A DNA stretch of 64,000 bases from Streptomyces sp. V4I2 (GCF_030817655.1 NZ_JAUSZM010000003.1:2356001-2420000); one strand, 5' to 3'. Counted from the first letter of the stretch, positions 35,629-43,306 are shown. A program made the numbers and translations. Notes: generated by a model not told the origin, from the letters alone.

Positions 35629-36396
35629 ATGGTGCAGGTGTGTGTGAACGGGCCCCGCGGGGCCGCCGACGGTGCGATGGTGCCGCGCACGCCGCAGGCG
35701 CTGGCCGAGTCCGCGGCCGAGGCCGTCGCGGCCGGTGCCACGGACGTGCATGTCCATCCCAAGACGCCGTGCGGGCAGGACAGTCTGTCGCCGCGCGTGA
35801 TCGCGGCGACGTTGGAGGCGATCCGTGCGCGGGTGTCGGTGCCGGTCGGTGTGACCACGGGCGCCTGGGCTGAGCCCGATCCAGCGGCCCGGCTGGAGCG
35901 AGTCCGGAGCTGGACCGTGCTGCCCGACCACGCCTCGGTCAACTGGCACGAACCGGGCGCCGAGGAGGTGGCCGCCGCGCTGATGGACCTCGGCGTGGGC
36001 GTCGAAGCCGGCATCTGGTCGGGTACGGACGGGGCCGCGCGGTTCGCCGTCTCGCCGCTCGGCCCGAAGGTGCTGCGGGTGCTGGCGGAGGTGACGGACC
36101 CGGCGTCCGAGACCGCCGAGGACACCGCGCGTGCACTCCTGACCGACCTCGGTTCCGCGCACGGCCGCCCGGTGCTGCTGCACGGCGAGGACGGCGGCGC
36201 GTGGCCGGTGCTGCGGCTGGCCGGACGCCTCGGCCTCGCGACCCGCATAGGCCTGGAGGACACGCTGACCCTTCCCGACGGGCAACGGGCCCTGTCCAAC
36301 GCTCAGTTGGTGGCGAAGGGGCTGGTCGAGTACGGATGGGACCGGCCAGGTCGGGTGTCGCCGTCCGCCGAAGGCCGGGACCCTACCAGGCGATAA
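35629..36396 (+). CDS. BKACE family protein (beta-keto acid cleavage enzyme, DUF849)
   Basis: A 255-residue TIM-barrel protein of the BKACE family (3-keto-5-aminohexanoate cleavage enzymes and relatives), which react a beta-keto acid with acetyl-CoA. The zinc-binding pair is in TDVHVHPKTPCGQDSL near residue 41-45; GVTTGAWAEPDP and ASVNWHEPGAEEVA are family strands; RIGLEDTLTLPDG supplies a conserved Glu. It is a little shorter than typical members (~275-310). The ATG at 35629 lies after an A/T-poor intergenic of 116 bases with the 9-bp repeat. The substrate is unknown. Confidence 0.85.
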   Translation: MVQVCVNGPRGAADGAMVPRTPQALAESAAEAVAAGATDVHVHPKTPCGQDSLSPRVIAATLEAIRARVSVPVGVTTGAWAEPDPAARLERVRSWTVLPDHASVNWHEPGAEEVAAALMDLGVGVEAGIWSGTDGAARFAVSPLGPKVLRVLAEVTDPASETAEDTARALLTDLGSAHGRPVLLHGEDGGAWPVLRLAGRLGLATRIGLEDTLTLPDGQRALSNAQLVAKGLVEYGWDRPGRVSPSAEGRDPTRR

Positions 36397-36471
36397 TCCG
36401 CTCGCTCCAGCGCTTTCGCGTCCGGACATTGGGAGGCGATGAGACACCCCTGAGGAACCCGAGGAGTCCCG

Positions 36472-37548
36472 ATGTCGACGCTGCGCGTCACCGCCGAAGT
36501 GCTGACCGTCCACGACCATCCCAACGCCGACGCGCTCGAACTGGCGCAGGTCGGTCTGTACCGGGCCGTCGTCGCCAAGGGCGCCTACCGCACCGGCGAG
36601 GCCGCCGTGTACATCCCCGAGCAGTCCGTGCTCCCGGCCGGGCTGATCGAGGAGTTGGGGCTGACCGGGCGTCTGGCGGGCGGCAACCAGGACCGGGTCA
36701 AGGCGGTGCGGCTGCGCGGTGAGCTCTCGCAGGGGATCGTGTGCCGGCCGGAGGCGCTGACGGACGTCGACCTGCTGCGGGCGGCGAAAGACGGGACCGA
36801 CTTCGCCGAGCGGCTCGGGATCACCAAGTGGGTGCCGCCGGTGCCGACGTCGATGAGCGGGGACGTCGAGTCCGCACCCGGCCTGCTGCCCTGGGTCGAC
36901 ATCGAGAACATCCAGCGGTACCCGGACATCTTCGCGCCCGGCGAGCCGGTGGTACTGACCGAGAAGCTGCACGGATCGGCCTGCCTGCTGACGTATGCCG
37001 CCGACGGGGAACGGGTGTACGTCTCCTCCAAGGGGTTCGGTGCGAAGTCGCTGGCCCTGAAGGAGAATCCGCGGAACCTCTACTGGCGTGCGGTGCGGGG
37101 GCACGGGGTCGCCGAGGTGGCTGCGCGGGTCGCGGAGCGGCTGAGGGCTCGGCGGGTCGGTGTGTTCGGTGAGGTGTACGGAGCGGGCGTGCAGGACCTG
37201 ACCTACGGCGCGGACGGGCGGCGGGACACGCTGGGATACGCCGTGTTCGACGTGTCCGTGGAGGTCGGCGGGGCCGTGCGGTGGCTCGACGCGGGGGAAG
37301 TGGTCGAACTGGTCGACGGTGAGCTGCCGTTGGTGCCGCGGGTGTTCGAAGGGCCGTACGACATCGCTCGGGTGCTGGAGGCCGCGAGCGGTCGGGAGAC
37401 CGTGTCCGGGCGGGGGCTGCATCTGCGGGAGGGGGTGGTGATACGGCCGGTCCGCGAGCGGTACAGCCCGGTACCCGGGGGGCGGGCTGTCGCGAAGGCG
37501 GTGAGCCCGGCGTATCTGACACGTAAGGGGGGCACCGAGTTCGAGTGA
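36472..37548 (+). CDS. RNA ligase (ATP), DraRnl/Rnl5-type
   Basis: A 358-residue protein of the Deinococcus DRB0094 type. The N-terminus (STLRVTAEVLTVHDHPNADALELAQVG) is the OB-like domain of this family. The nucleotidyltransferase domain has motif I LTEKLHGSA with the AMP-accepting Lys near residue 164, motif III VGVFGEVYGAGVQDL, motif IV REGVVIRP and motif V KAVSPAYL. DraRnl seals 3'-OH/5'-PO4 RNA nicks, acting in RNA repair. Whether this one repairs RNA here is inference. The ATG at 36472 is preceded by GAGGAACCCGAGGAG. It is followed by the second degenerate array. Confidence 0.88.
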   Translation: MSTLRVTAEVLTVHDHPNADALELAQVGLYRAVVAKGAYRTGEAAVYIPEQSVLPAGLIEELGLTGRLAGGNQDRVKAVRLRGELSQGIVCRPEALTDVDLLRAAKDGTDFAERLGITKWVPPVPTSMSGDVESAPGLLPWVDIENIQRYPDIFAPGEPVVLTEKLHGSACLLTYAADGERVYVSSKGFGAKSLALKENPRNLYWRAVRGHGVAEVAARVAERLRARRVGVFGEVYGAGVQDLTYGADGRRDTLGYAVFDVSVEVGGAVRWLDAGEVVELVDGELPLVPRVFEGPYDIARVLEAASGRETVSGRGLHLREGVVIRPVRERYSPVPGGRAVAKAVSPAYLTRKGGTEFE

Positions 37549-37943
37549 CCCGGGGTGTGAGGTGCGAGGGCCGGTGCGGGCGGGGGCGGGTGCGCTCACC
37601 CGCGGCGACGGGGTGCCGCTGCGCCCACCCGTGCCGCCCCAACGGCACGCCTGCCCGCAGCCGCGGCGGCGCGGGAGGATGCCTGCACCTGAGCGGAGGG
37701 GCGAACCTGCGGGTACGGCAGCGCGGTCAAGCCGACGACTGGGGCAACGCGTCAAGCCGACAGCTGGGGCGGCACGCTCAGGCCGACAGCTGGGGCGGCA
37801 CGGTCTAGCCGCCGGGTGGGGCAGCGCGTCGAAGCCGACAGCTGGGGCGGCACGCTCATGCCCGCACTGAGGCGTGCGATCAAACCCACAGCCACGGCAG
37901 TGTGCACAGGCCCGGGCCACGGCAGCACGGTCGGTGCCCTAGG

Positions 37944-39010
37944 TGTTCTGTCCCGGGAGGTTGTGGACGGTGAGGCAGGTCTCAGCTGAGGGATCTTGAA
38001 CAGGTGAGGGCCTTTCGAGTTCGGTGTGGATTGCGACGTCGACACCGACCGAAAGGCCCTCGTGTCCCACCGTAATGCACCCCTGACCGAGACCGGACGA
38101 CTGCGCCTGGCCCGTTGCGTGGTCGAGGACGGCTGGCCCCTGCGCCGGGCTGCCGAACGCTTCCAGGTCTCGCCGACCACCGCCCAGCGCTGGGCCGACC
38201 GCTACCGGACGTTCGGCGAAGCAGGCATGAGCGACCTCTCCAGCCGCCCGCGTACCAGCCCGCGCAGGACGCCGACCCGCACCGAGCGGCGCATCATCAA
38301 GGTCCGTGTCCTGCGCCGCTGGGGACCGGCCCGCATCGCGCACCTGCTGCACCTGGTGCCCTCGACCGTTCACCGTGTGCTGACCCGCTACGGCCTGGCC
38401 CGCCTCACCCACCTGGACCGGGCCACCGGCCGCGTCATACGCCGCTACGAACGTGAACGTCCCGGCGAGCTGGTGCACGTCGACATCAAGAAGCTCGGCA
38501 ACATCCCCGACGGCGGCGGACACAAAGTGCTGGGCCGCCAAGCAGGACGCAAGAACCGCCCGAACGCCGGCTACAGCTACCTCCACACCGCCGTCGACGA
38601 CCACTCCCGACTGGCCTACAGCGAGATCCACGCGGATGAGAAGAAGGAGACCGCCACCGGCTTCTGGACCCGTGCCCAGGCGTTCTTCACCCAGGCCGGC
38701 ATCACGGTCGAACGGGTCCTGACCGACAACGGCTCCTGCTACCGCTCACGAGACTGGCGCGACCTGCTCACCGCAGCCGGGGTCACCCACAAGCGCACCC
38801 GGCCCTACCGGCCGCAGACCAACGGGAAGGTCGAACGCTTCAACCGCACCCTGCTCGACGAGTGGGCCTACGCCCGCCCCTACCACTCAGAGACCGAACG
38901 ACGCCAAGCGTTCCCCGACTGGCTGCACACCTACAATCACCACCGCGGACACACCGCGCTGAAAGGCCAACCACCCGCCAGCCGCGTCCCCAACCTCTCA
39001 GGGCAATACA
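37944..39010 (+). mobile_element. IS481-family insertion sequence, 1067 bp
   Basis: A complete element. The left end is TGTTCTGTCCCGGGAGGTTG and the inverted right end is TGTATTGCCCTGAGAGGTTG; the ends match at most of their first 25 positions. It is flanked by direct copies of CCTAGG at 37938-37943 and 39011-39016, a 6-bp target duplication that fits the NCTAGN preference known for IS481. One transposase gene fills most of it. Intact ends, intact gene and matching target duplication indicate recent insertion. Confidence 0.93.
38006..38061 (+). promoter_or_regulatory. hairpin abutting the transposase start codon
   Basis: GAGGGCCTTTCG at 38006-38017 pairs perfectly with CGAAAGGCCCTC at 38050-38061, and CGGTGT/ACACCG extends the stem inside. 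The right arm ends on the base before the GTG start at 38062, so in RNA the ribosome-binding region would be paired. This could limit transposase translation. Confidence 0.6.
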
Positions 39011-39015
39011 CCTAG
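38062..39015 (+). CDS. IS481 family transposase
   Basis: A 317-residue DDE transposase. The N-terminal helix-turn-helix is in RLRLARCVVEDGWPLRRAAERFQVSP; the integrase core has the three acidic residues in ELVHVDIKKLG, VLTDNGSCYRS and NGKVERFNRTLLDEW. The GTG at 38062 is used; an earlier in-frame start at 38026 would lie inside the hairpin. The stop codon TAG at 39013-39015 lies beyond the IS end, within the target duplication, so the reading frame is closed by target DNA. Confidence 0.93.
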   Translation: MSHRNAPLTETGRLRLARCVVEDGWPLRRAAERFQVSPTTAQRWADRYRTFGEAGMSDLSSRPRTSPRRTPTRTERRIIKVRVLRRWGPARIAHLLHLVPSTVHRVLTRYGLARLTHLDRATGRVIRRYERERPGELVHVDIKKLGNIPDGGGHKVLGRQAGRKNRPNAGYSYLHTAVDDHSRLAYSEIHADEKKETATGFWTRAQAFFTQAGITVERVLTDNGSCYRSRDWRDLLTAAGVTHKRTRPYRPQTNGKVERFNRTLLDEWAYARPYHSETERRQAFPDWLHTYNHHRGHTALKGQPPASRVPNLSGQYT

Positions 39016-39238
39016 GCCACGACCGTACAGACAGCCCCGGCCACCGCCGCGCGTACACACTCGCGGCCACGACGGCGGGCGCCCACCCCTGGCCACGACG
39101 CGCCTTGCGAGCCCAGCCACGACCGCGCCCTCCGAGCCCGGCCCACGACCGCGCAGACGGCCCTGGCCGCAGCAGCGCAGACCGCCGGCCTCGGCAGCGC
39201 GAACAGCGTCGGCCACCACGGCGCGGACGGACCCGCCG

Positions 39239-39757
39239 CTACGCCTGTCGGTCCCTCCGCTGCTCGACCAGCAGTCTCGAACCCGTCAGCCGTTCGCCGA
39301 ACACGTCGTCCGGGTTGGACAGGACGCAGGTGTCCAGGGAGAGGCAGCCGCAGCCGATGCAGTCGGTCAAGTGGTCGCGGAGGCGGTTCAGCTGCTTGAT
39401 GCGCTCGTCGAGTTCGGAGCGCCAGGCCTCGGAGAGGCGGGCCCAGTCCTCGTGGGTGGGGGTGCGTTCCTCGGGGAGCTCGGCGAGGGCCTCGCGGATC
39501 GTGGCGAGCGGGATGCCGACGCGCTGGGCGGCGCGGACGAAGGCGACCCGGCGCAGGGCGTCACGGGAGTAGCGGCGTTGGTTGCCCGCGGTGCGGCGGC
39601 TGCTGATCAGGCCCTTGGACTCGTAGAAGTGCAGGGCGGAGACGGCGGCGCCGCTGCGGGCGGCGAGCTGGCCGACCGTGAGCTCATGGATCTTCTCGTG
39701 AATCTGGGGCACTCCTCGAAGCCTACCCACCCCGTCCTCGCGCCGGTCCGTTGACAT
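39239..39757 (-). CDS. soxR: redox-sensitive MerR regulator SoxR
   Basis: A 172-residue SoxR. The MerR helix-turn-helix is [41 protein letters not shown], followed by the dimer helix and the [2Fe-2S] cluster motif [12 protein letters not shown], with four Cys. In Streptomyces SoxR senses redox-active antibiotics rather than superoxide. The ATG at 39757 gives near the usual length but has no clear ribosome-binding site; a GTG at 39712 (VPQIHEK) is an alternative. It is divergent from the MaoC gene, and its 3' end borders the split repeat array. Confidence 0.92.
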   Translation of the reverse strand: MSTDRREDGVGRLRGVPQIHEKIHELTVGQLAARSGAAVSALHFYESKGLISSRRTAGNQRRYSRDALRRVAFVRAAQRVGIPLATIREALAELPEERTPTHEDWARLSEAWRSELDERIKQLNRLRDHLTDCIGCGCLSLDTCVLSNPDDVFGERLTGSRLLVEQRRDRQA

Positions 39758-39793
39758 GGGATGCGCGGCCGACCATGCTAAGCAGTCGCTTAG
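39751..39793 (+). promoter_or_regulatory. MaoC gene promoter with overlapping palindrome
   Basis: TTGACA at 39751-39756 and CATGCT at 39774-39779 are spaced by 17 bases. The -10 region overlaps a perfect 6-4-6 palindrome, CTAAGC-AGTC-GCTTAG (39778-39793), a likely operator for the TetR protein encoded at 40301-40924. The soxR start lies within the same region on the other strand. Confidence 0.6.
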
Positions 39794-39815
39794 ACATCAC
39801 ACGAGAGGCCGGGAC

Positions 39816-40277
39816 ATGGCAGAGCCGAGGATCTTCGCGTCCGTCGACGACCTGAAGGGGGCGGTGGGCGAGCAGCTGGGGTACACCGACTGGCTGGAGA
39901 TCGACCAGAAGCGGATCGACCTGTTCGCGGAGGCCACCGGTGATCACCAGTGGATCCACGTCGATCCGGAGCGCGCCGCCTCGGGGCCGTTCGGGACGAC
40001 CATCGCGCACGGGTACCTGACCCTGTCCCTGCTCCCGCTCTTCGGGCCCCAGCTGATCAAGGTCGAGGGCGTGAAGATGGGCGTCAACTACGGATCGAAC
40101 AAGGTCCGTTTCCCCGCCCCGGTCCCGGTCGGCTCCCGGCTGCGCTCGACCGCCACGATCACCGGCGTCGACGATGTGCAGGGCGGGGTCCAGGTGACCG
40201 TCGCCTTCACCGTGGAGCGCGAGGGCGGGGACAAGCCGGTGTGCGTCGCGGAGTCCGTGTCCCGGTACTACCTCTGA
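39816..40277 (+). CDS. MaoC family (R)-enoyl-CoA hydratase-like protein
   Basis: A 153-residue hot-dog fold hydratase of the MaoC type. The active-site motif ATGDHQWIHVDPERA holds the Asp and His of (R)-specific enoyl-CoA hydratases; GTTIAHGYLTLSLLP and NYGSNKVRFPAPVPVGSRLR are family segments. It would hydrate trans-2-enoyl-CoA to (R)-3-hydroxyacyl-CoA. The ATG at 39816 has GAGAGG upstream. It converges on the TetR gene 23 bases downstream and shares a type of palindrome with that gene's upstream region. Confidence 0.9.
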   Translation: MAEPRIFASVDDLKGAVGEQLGYTDWLEIDQKRIDLFAEATGDHQWIHVDPERAASGPFGTTIAHGYLTLSLLPLFGPQLIKVEGVKMGVNYGSNKVRFPAPVPVGSRLRSTATITGVDDVQGGVQVTVAFTVEREGGDKPVCVAESVSRYYL

Positions 40278-40300
40278 CGCACCGCCGACAACCGCCGGGC

Positions 40301-40924
40301 TTACTTCGCCCCCACCATCCGCAGCACGAGGTCGGCGTAGAGCGCGCCGACCTCCTCGGGTGTGCGGGGGCCCTTGACGTTGAACCAGCGGGCCACGTCG
40401 ATGCACAGGGAGAGCACGGCGAGCGTGGTCCCCTGGACGTCCAGGACGTCGAACTCGCCCGCCGCCACACCGTCCTCGATGATGCCTCGCACCTCGGCGT
40501 CGCACTGCCGGCGCAGGGCGAGGATCTCGGCGCGGGCGTCCGGGCCGAGGGAGTCGAGTTCGTACTGCACGACCCGCGCGGTGGTACGACCGCCCGCGTG
40601 CCAGCGGACGAAGGAGCTGACCGCGTCGGCGAGCCGCTCGGCCGCGCTGCCCTCGCCCGCGGCCGCCACGCGCAGGATCTCCACGGCCTTCTCGTGGCCG
40701 ATCCTGCTGATGCGATGGAGGAGTTCTTCCTTGGTCTTGTAGTGGATGTAGAGCGCGGCCGGGCTCATGCCCGCGCGGCCCGCGATGTCACGGGTCGTCG
40801 TGGCGTGGTAGCCGCGCTCGGCGAAGGCCTCCACCGCGGCGACGAGCAGCCGCCGGGCCGCGTCGGGCGTGACCTCGCCCCACGCCGACGTCTCGCCGCC
40901 GGCCGTCTCCTCCGCCGTATTCAT
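40301..40924 (-). CDS. TetR family regulator
   Basis: A 207-residue TetR regulator. DNA-binding region: AARRLLVAAVEAFAERGYHATTTRDIAGRAGMSPAALYIHYKTKEELL. The C-terminal domain with ALRRQCDAEVRGIIEDGVAAGEFDV and DVARWFNVKGPRTPEE is typical of regulators of acyl-CoA metabolism in actinobacteria. The ATG at 40924 has GAGAGGGG upstream. It probably represses itself and the convergent MaoC gene, since GCTTAG-containing palindromes lie upstream of both. Confidence 0.87.
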   Translation of the reverse strand: MNTAEETAGGETSAWGEVTPDAARRLLVAAVEAFAERGYHATTTRDIAGRAGMSPAALYIHYKTKEELLHRISRIGHEKAVEILRVAAAGEGSAAERLADAVSSFVRWHAGGRTTARVVQYELDSLGPDARAEILALRRQCDAEVRGIIEDGVAAGEFDVLDVQGTTLAVLSLCIDVARWFNVKGPRTPEEVGALYADLVLRMVGAK

Positions 40925-40970
40925 CACTGGCCCCTCTCGACTGGCACGACCCACACCATACCGCCGAAGG

Positions 40971-40984
40971 TGAGCGGGCGCTTA
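40971..40984. promoter_or_regulatory. candidate TetR operator upstream of the regulator gene
   Basis: TGAGCG-GG-CGCTTA is a 6-2-6 inverted repeat with one mismatch, 47 bases before the ATG at 40924. It shares the CGCTTAG half with the palindrome at 39778-39793. Confidence 0.5.
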
Positions 40985-41015
40985 GCGTGGCCGCTCAGCG
41001 CTGCGCGAAACGGGT

Positions 41016-41261
41016 TCAGAGCTTCTCGAACGGGTTGTACGCCCCGCTCGCCGCCTCTTGGCGGTCCCGGATCACCTTGGACAGGGTGAAGGTGGAGGTC
41101 ACCAGGTACAGGACGGCGATCGCGAGGAAGCCGCGCACCCAGGCGTCGCCCTGAAGGTTGTAGATGCCGATGCCGGTGGCCGCCATGGCCACGGAGAAGG
41201 ACGCGACGGCCTGCCCGTAGAACGCGGCCGTGTTCTGCTGCTTGCCCTGTGTGTCACTCAT
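41016..41261 (-). CDS. YiaA/YiaB two-helix membrane protein
   Basis: An 81-residue protein with two hydrophobic helices: AAFYGQAVASFSVAMAATGIGIY and WVRGFLAIAVLYLVTSTFTLS, the yiaA/B two-helix domain. The C-terminal VIRDRQEA...YNPFEKL is typical. The function is unknown. The ATG at 41261 is preceded by a weak CCTTGTCC-like sequence on the opposite strand (AAGGATCGG region lies beyond), so start confidence is moderate. It stands between the TetR gene and the acyl-CoA dehydrogenase gene on the same strand. Confidence 0.85.
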   Translation of the reverse strand: MSDTQGKQQNTAAFYGQAVASFSVAMAATGIGIYNLQGDAWVRGFLAIAVLYLVTSTFTLSKVIRDRQEAASGAYNPFEKL

Positions 41262-41352
41262 GGGGACAAGGATCGGCGGACGTGGCCCGCGCCACATCCG
41301 CCGAAGTACTCAGAGAACGTACTCAGAAGTCCTCGGAAGCGCTCGGAAGACC

Positions 41353-42504
41353 TCAGAACGCCGAAACCCCCGTCAGCGCCCGCCCGATCACCAGCTTCTG
41401 GATCTGACTGGTGCCCTCGTACAGGGTCATCACGCGGGCGTCCCGCAGCAGCTTGCCCGCCGGGTACTCGTCGATGTAGCCGTAGCCGCCGAAGACCTGG
41501 AGGGCGTTGTTCGCGGCGCGGACGGCCGCCTCCGAGGCGAAGAGCTTGGCCTTGGAGGACTCGGTGGCGAAGGGCAGGCCGCGGTCGATCAGGTCGGCGA
41601 CCCGCCAGGTCAGCAGGCGGGCGGCGTCCACGTCGACGGCGATGTCGCTGATCAGTTCCTGGACGAGCTGGTGGTGGGCGATGGTCCTGCCGAACTGCTC
41701 GCGCTCGCCCGCGTACCGGACGGCCACGTCCAGCGCGGCCTGGGCGATGCCGACGCAGCCCGCCGCCACCGACATCCGGCCCTTGGCCAGGGCCGACATG
41801 GCGACGGAGAATCCCTTGCCTTCTTCGCCCAACATGGCGGAGGCAGGCACCCGTACGTCCTCGAGGACCAGCTCCGCGGTCGCCTGGCCGCGCAGGCCCA
41901 GCTTGCCGTGGATGGCGCGGCGGGTCAGGCCGGGGGTGTCGGTCGGCACGAGGAAGGCGGAGACGCCCTTGTGGCCGGGGGCGTCGGTGGAGCGGGCGAA
42001 CAGGAGCACGACGTCGGCCCAGGTGCCGTTCGTGATGAACATCTTGGTGCCGTTGATGACGTAGTCGTCGCCGTCGCGCACCGCGCGCGTGGCGAGGTTG
42101 CCGGCGTCGGACCCGGTGCCCGGTTCGGTGAGGCCGAAGCAGCCGACGTACGCGCCGGAGGTGAGGCCCGGCAGCCACCGCCGCTTCTGCTCTTCGCTCC
42201 CCCGGGCGGCGACGGTCTTGGCAACCAGCCCCAGCGAGACGGAGACGATCCCGCGCACGGACGAGTCACCGCGGCCGAGTTCCTCCGTGACCAGGCAGTA
42301 CGCGAGATGGTCGCCACCCGAGCCGCCGTACTCCTCGTCGATGGTCAGCCCCAGGAAGCCGACCTCCCCGAGCTTCTTGACGATCGACCTGTCGACCTCC
42401 TCGGCGCGGTCCCAGGCGATGACGTGAGGGGCGATCTCGCGGTCCACGAAGTCCCGGGCCAGCCGCCGGACCGCGGTCTGCTCCTCGCTGAGCTCAAGGT
42501 TCAT
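41353..42504 (-). CDS. acyl-CoA dehydrogenase
   Basis: A 383-residue acyl-CoA dehydrogenase with full family motifs: CFGLTEPGTGSDAGNL, GTKMFITNG, QFGRTIAHHQLVQE, QVFGGYGYIDEYPAGKLLRDARV and YEGTSQIQKLVIGR with the catalytic Glu. It resembles short-chain or isovaleryl-type enzymes. The ATG at 42504 has GGGGTG upstream and a leader with 12-bp repeats. It is divergent from a TetR gene, with a 19-base palindrome in between. Confidence 0.93.
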   Translation of the reverse strand: MNLELSEEQTAVRRLARDFVDREIAPHVIAWDRAEEVDRSIVKKLGEVGFLGLTIDEEYGGSGGDHLAYCLVTEELGRGDSSVRGIVSVSLGLVAKTVAARGSEEQKRRWLPGLTSGAYVGCFGLTEPGTGSDAGNLATRAVRDGDDYVINGTKMFITNGTWADVVLLFARSTDAPGHKGVSAFLVPTDTPGLTRRAIHGKLGLRGQATAELVLEDVRVPASAMLGEEGKGFSVAMSALAKGRMSVAAGCVGIAQAALDVAVRYAGEREQFGRTIAHHQLVQELISDIAVDVDAARLLTWRVADLIDRGLPFATESSKAKLFASEAAVRAANNALQVFGGYGYIDEYPAGKLLRDARVMTLYEGTSQIQKLVIGRALTGVSAF

Positions 42505-42530
42505 GACGTGTCACCCCACTGTGAAAGCTG

Positions 42531-42572
42531 CACCTTCAGCAGCACCGTCAGCAGCACCTTCAGCAGCACCTT
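42531..42572 (-). repeat. 12-bp tandem repeat in the acyl-CoA dehydrogenase leader
   Basis: CACCTTCAGCAG is present three times (one copy with T to G) and then partly a fourth time. On the transcribed strand each copy reads CTGCTGAAGGTG, repeating a ribosome-binding-like GAAGGTG between the operator and the ATG at 42504. Confidence 0.85.
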
Positions 42573-42573
42573 T

Positions 42574-42592
42574 AAATTAGCACTGCTAGTTT
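42574..42592. promoter_or_regulatory. candidate TetR operator, acyl-CoA dehydrogenase / TetR divergent promoter
   Basis: AAATTAGCACTGCTAGTTT is a 9-1-9 palindrome with one mismatched pair. It lies 27 bases before the TetR ATG at 42619 and 70 before the dehydrogenase ATG. A very similar 19-base site is at 48927-48945. Confidence 0.7.
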
Positions 42593-42618
42593 ACGGGCGC
42601 AGCCCTACTATGTGCGCC

Positions 42619-43260
42619 ATGGCCCGACCGCGCAAGCCCCTCCTGAGCACCGACCGGATCGTCGCGACCGCCCGGGTGCTCGTGGACGCGGAGGGCCTGG
42701 CGGCCGTCTCCACGCGCCGGCTCGCCGCCGAGCTGGGGGTCAGCGGGCCCTCGCTCTACAACCACTTCCGCACCAAGGACGAGATCCTGGAGGCGGTCGC
42801 CGACTCGGTGAGCGCGCAGGTCGACCTGTCGATGTTCGAGGACGGGCGGGACTGGCGGACCTCGCTGCACGACTGGGCGGTCTCCTACCGGGCCGCCCTG
42901 CGCGACCATCCGAACATCGTCCCGGTGCTGGCCCGCGGCCCCGGCCGCCGCCCGGCCGGGCTCCGTCTCGCCGACGCCGTCTACGGCGCGATGGTCGAGG
43001 CGGGCTGGCCACCGGCACAGGCCACCTCCATCGGCGCGCTGATGCGGTACTTCGTCATGGGCTCCGCGCTCGGTTCCTTCGCCGGGGGTTTCGTGGACGA
43101 CGCGAGCGCGTACGACCCCGCCGACTACCCGCACCTCGGGCAGGCCCACCTCCTCGCCGAACAGCAGGAGAAGATCGACGAGCGGGCCTTCGAGACCGGG
43201 CTGACCGCGCTGCTGGACGGGCTGGTGCAGCAGTACGAGCAGGTCAGGCGGGCGTCGTAG
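42619..43260 (+). CDS. TetR family regulator
   Basis: A 213-residue TetR regulator with TDRIVATARVLVDAEGLAAVSTRRLAAELGVSGPSLYNHFRTKDEIL and a TetR_C-type ligand domain (ALRDHPNIVPVLARGPGRRP, LMRYFVMGSALGSFAGG). Divergent from the acyl-CoA dehydrogenase and probably its repressor. Two in-frame ATGs, at 42610 and 42619, are possible; the second gives the common MARPRKP start. Neither has a strong ribosome-binding site, so a leaderless or near-leaderless transcript is possible. Confidence 0.88.
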   Translation: MARPRKPLLSTDRIVATARVLVDAEGLAAVSTRRLAAELGVSGPSLYNHFRTKDEILEAVADSVSAQVDLSMFEDGRDWRTSLHDWAVSYRAALRDHPNIVPVLARGPGRRPAGLRLADAVYGAMVEAGWPPAQATSIGALMRYFVMGSALGSFAGGFVDDASAYDPADYPHLGQAHLLAEQQEKIDERAFETGLTALLDGLVQQYEQVRRAS

Positions 43261-43306
43261 GAAACTTCGGTGCGCGCCGAACCGTCCGTGTCCCATGCTG
43301 GATCGC

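Larger units (their letters stand above)
37728..39238. repeat. degenerate ~25-bp tandem array, split by an IS element
   Basis: Left half at 37728-37937: about eight units of 24-27 bases, best preserved as GCCGACAGCTGGGGCGGCAC (three good copies). Right half at 39017-39238: about nine further units with core GGCCACGACCGCGC at the same 24-26 base period. The two halves become continuous if the IS and one copy of its target duplication are removed. Units differ in sequence from those of the array at 22.5 kb but have similar length and position downstream of genes. 37549-37727 before it is GC-rich non-coding DNA in which I see nothing else. Confidence 0.75.

Noticed and set aside
37549..37727. 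Regulatory RNA or gene after the RNA ligase
   Set aside because: GC-rich sequence without a clear hairpin, promoter or coding bias; nothing could be supported.
37562..37870. Short plus-strand open frames over the second repeat array
   Set aside because: They consist of repeat-derived peptides with no ribosome-binding site or family match.
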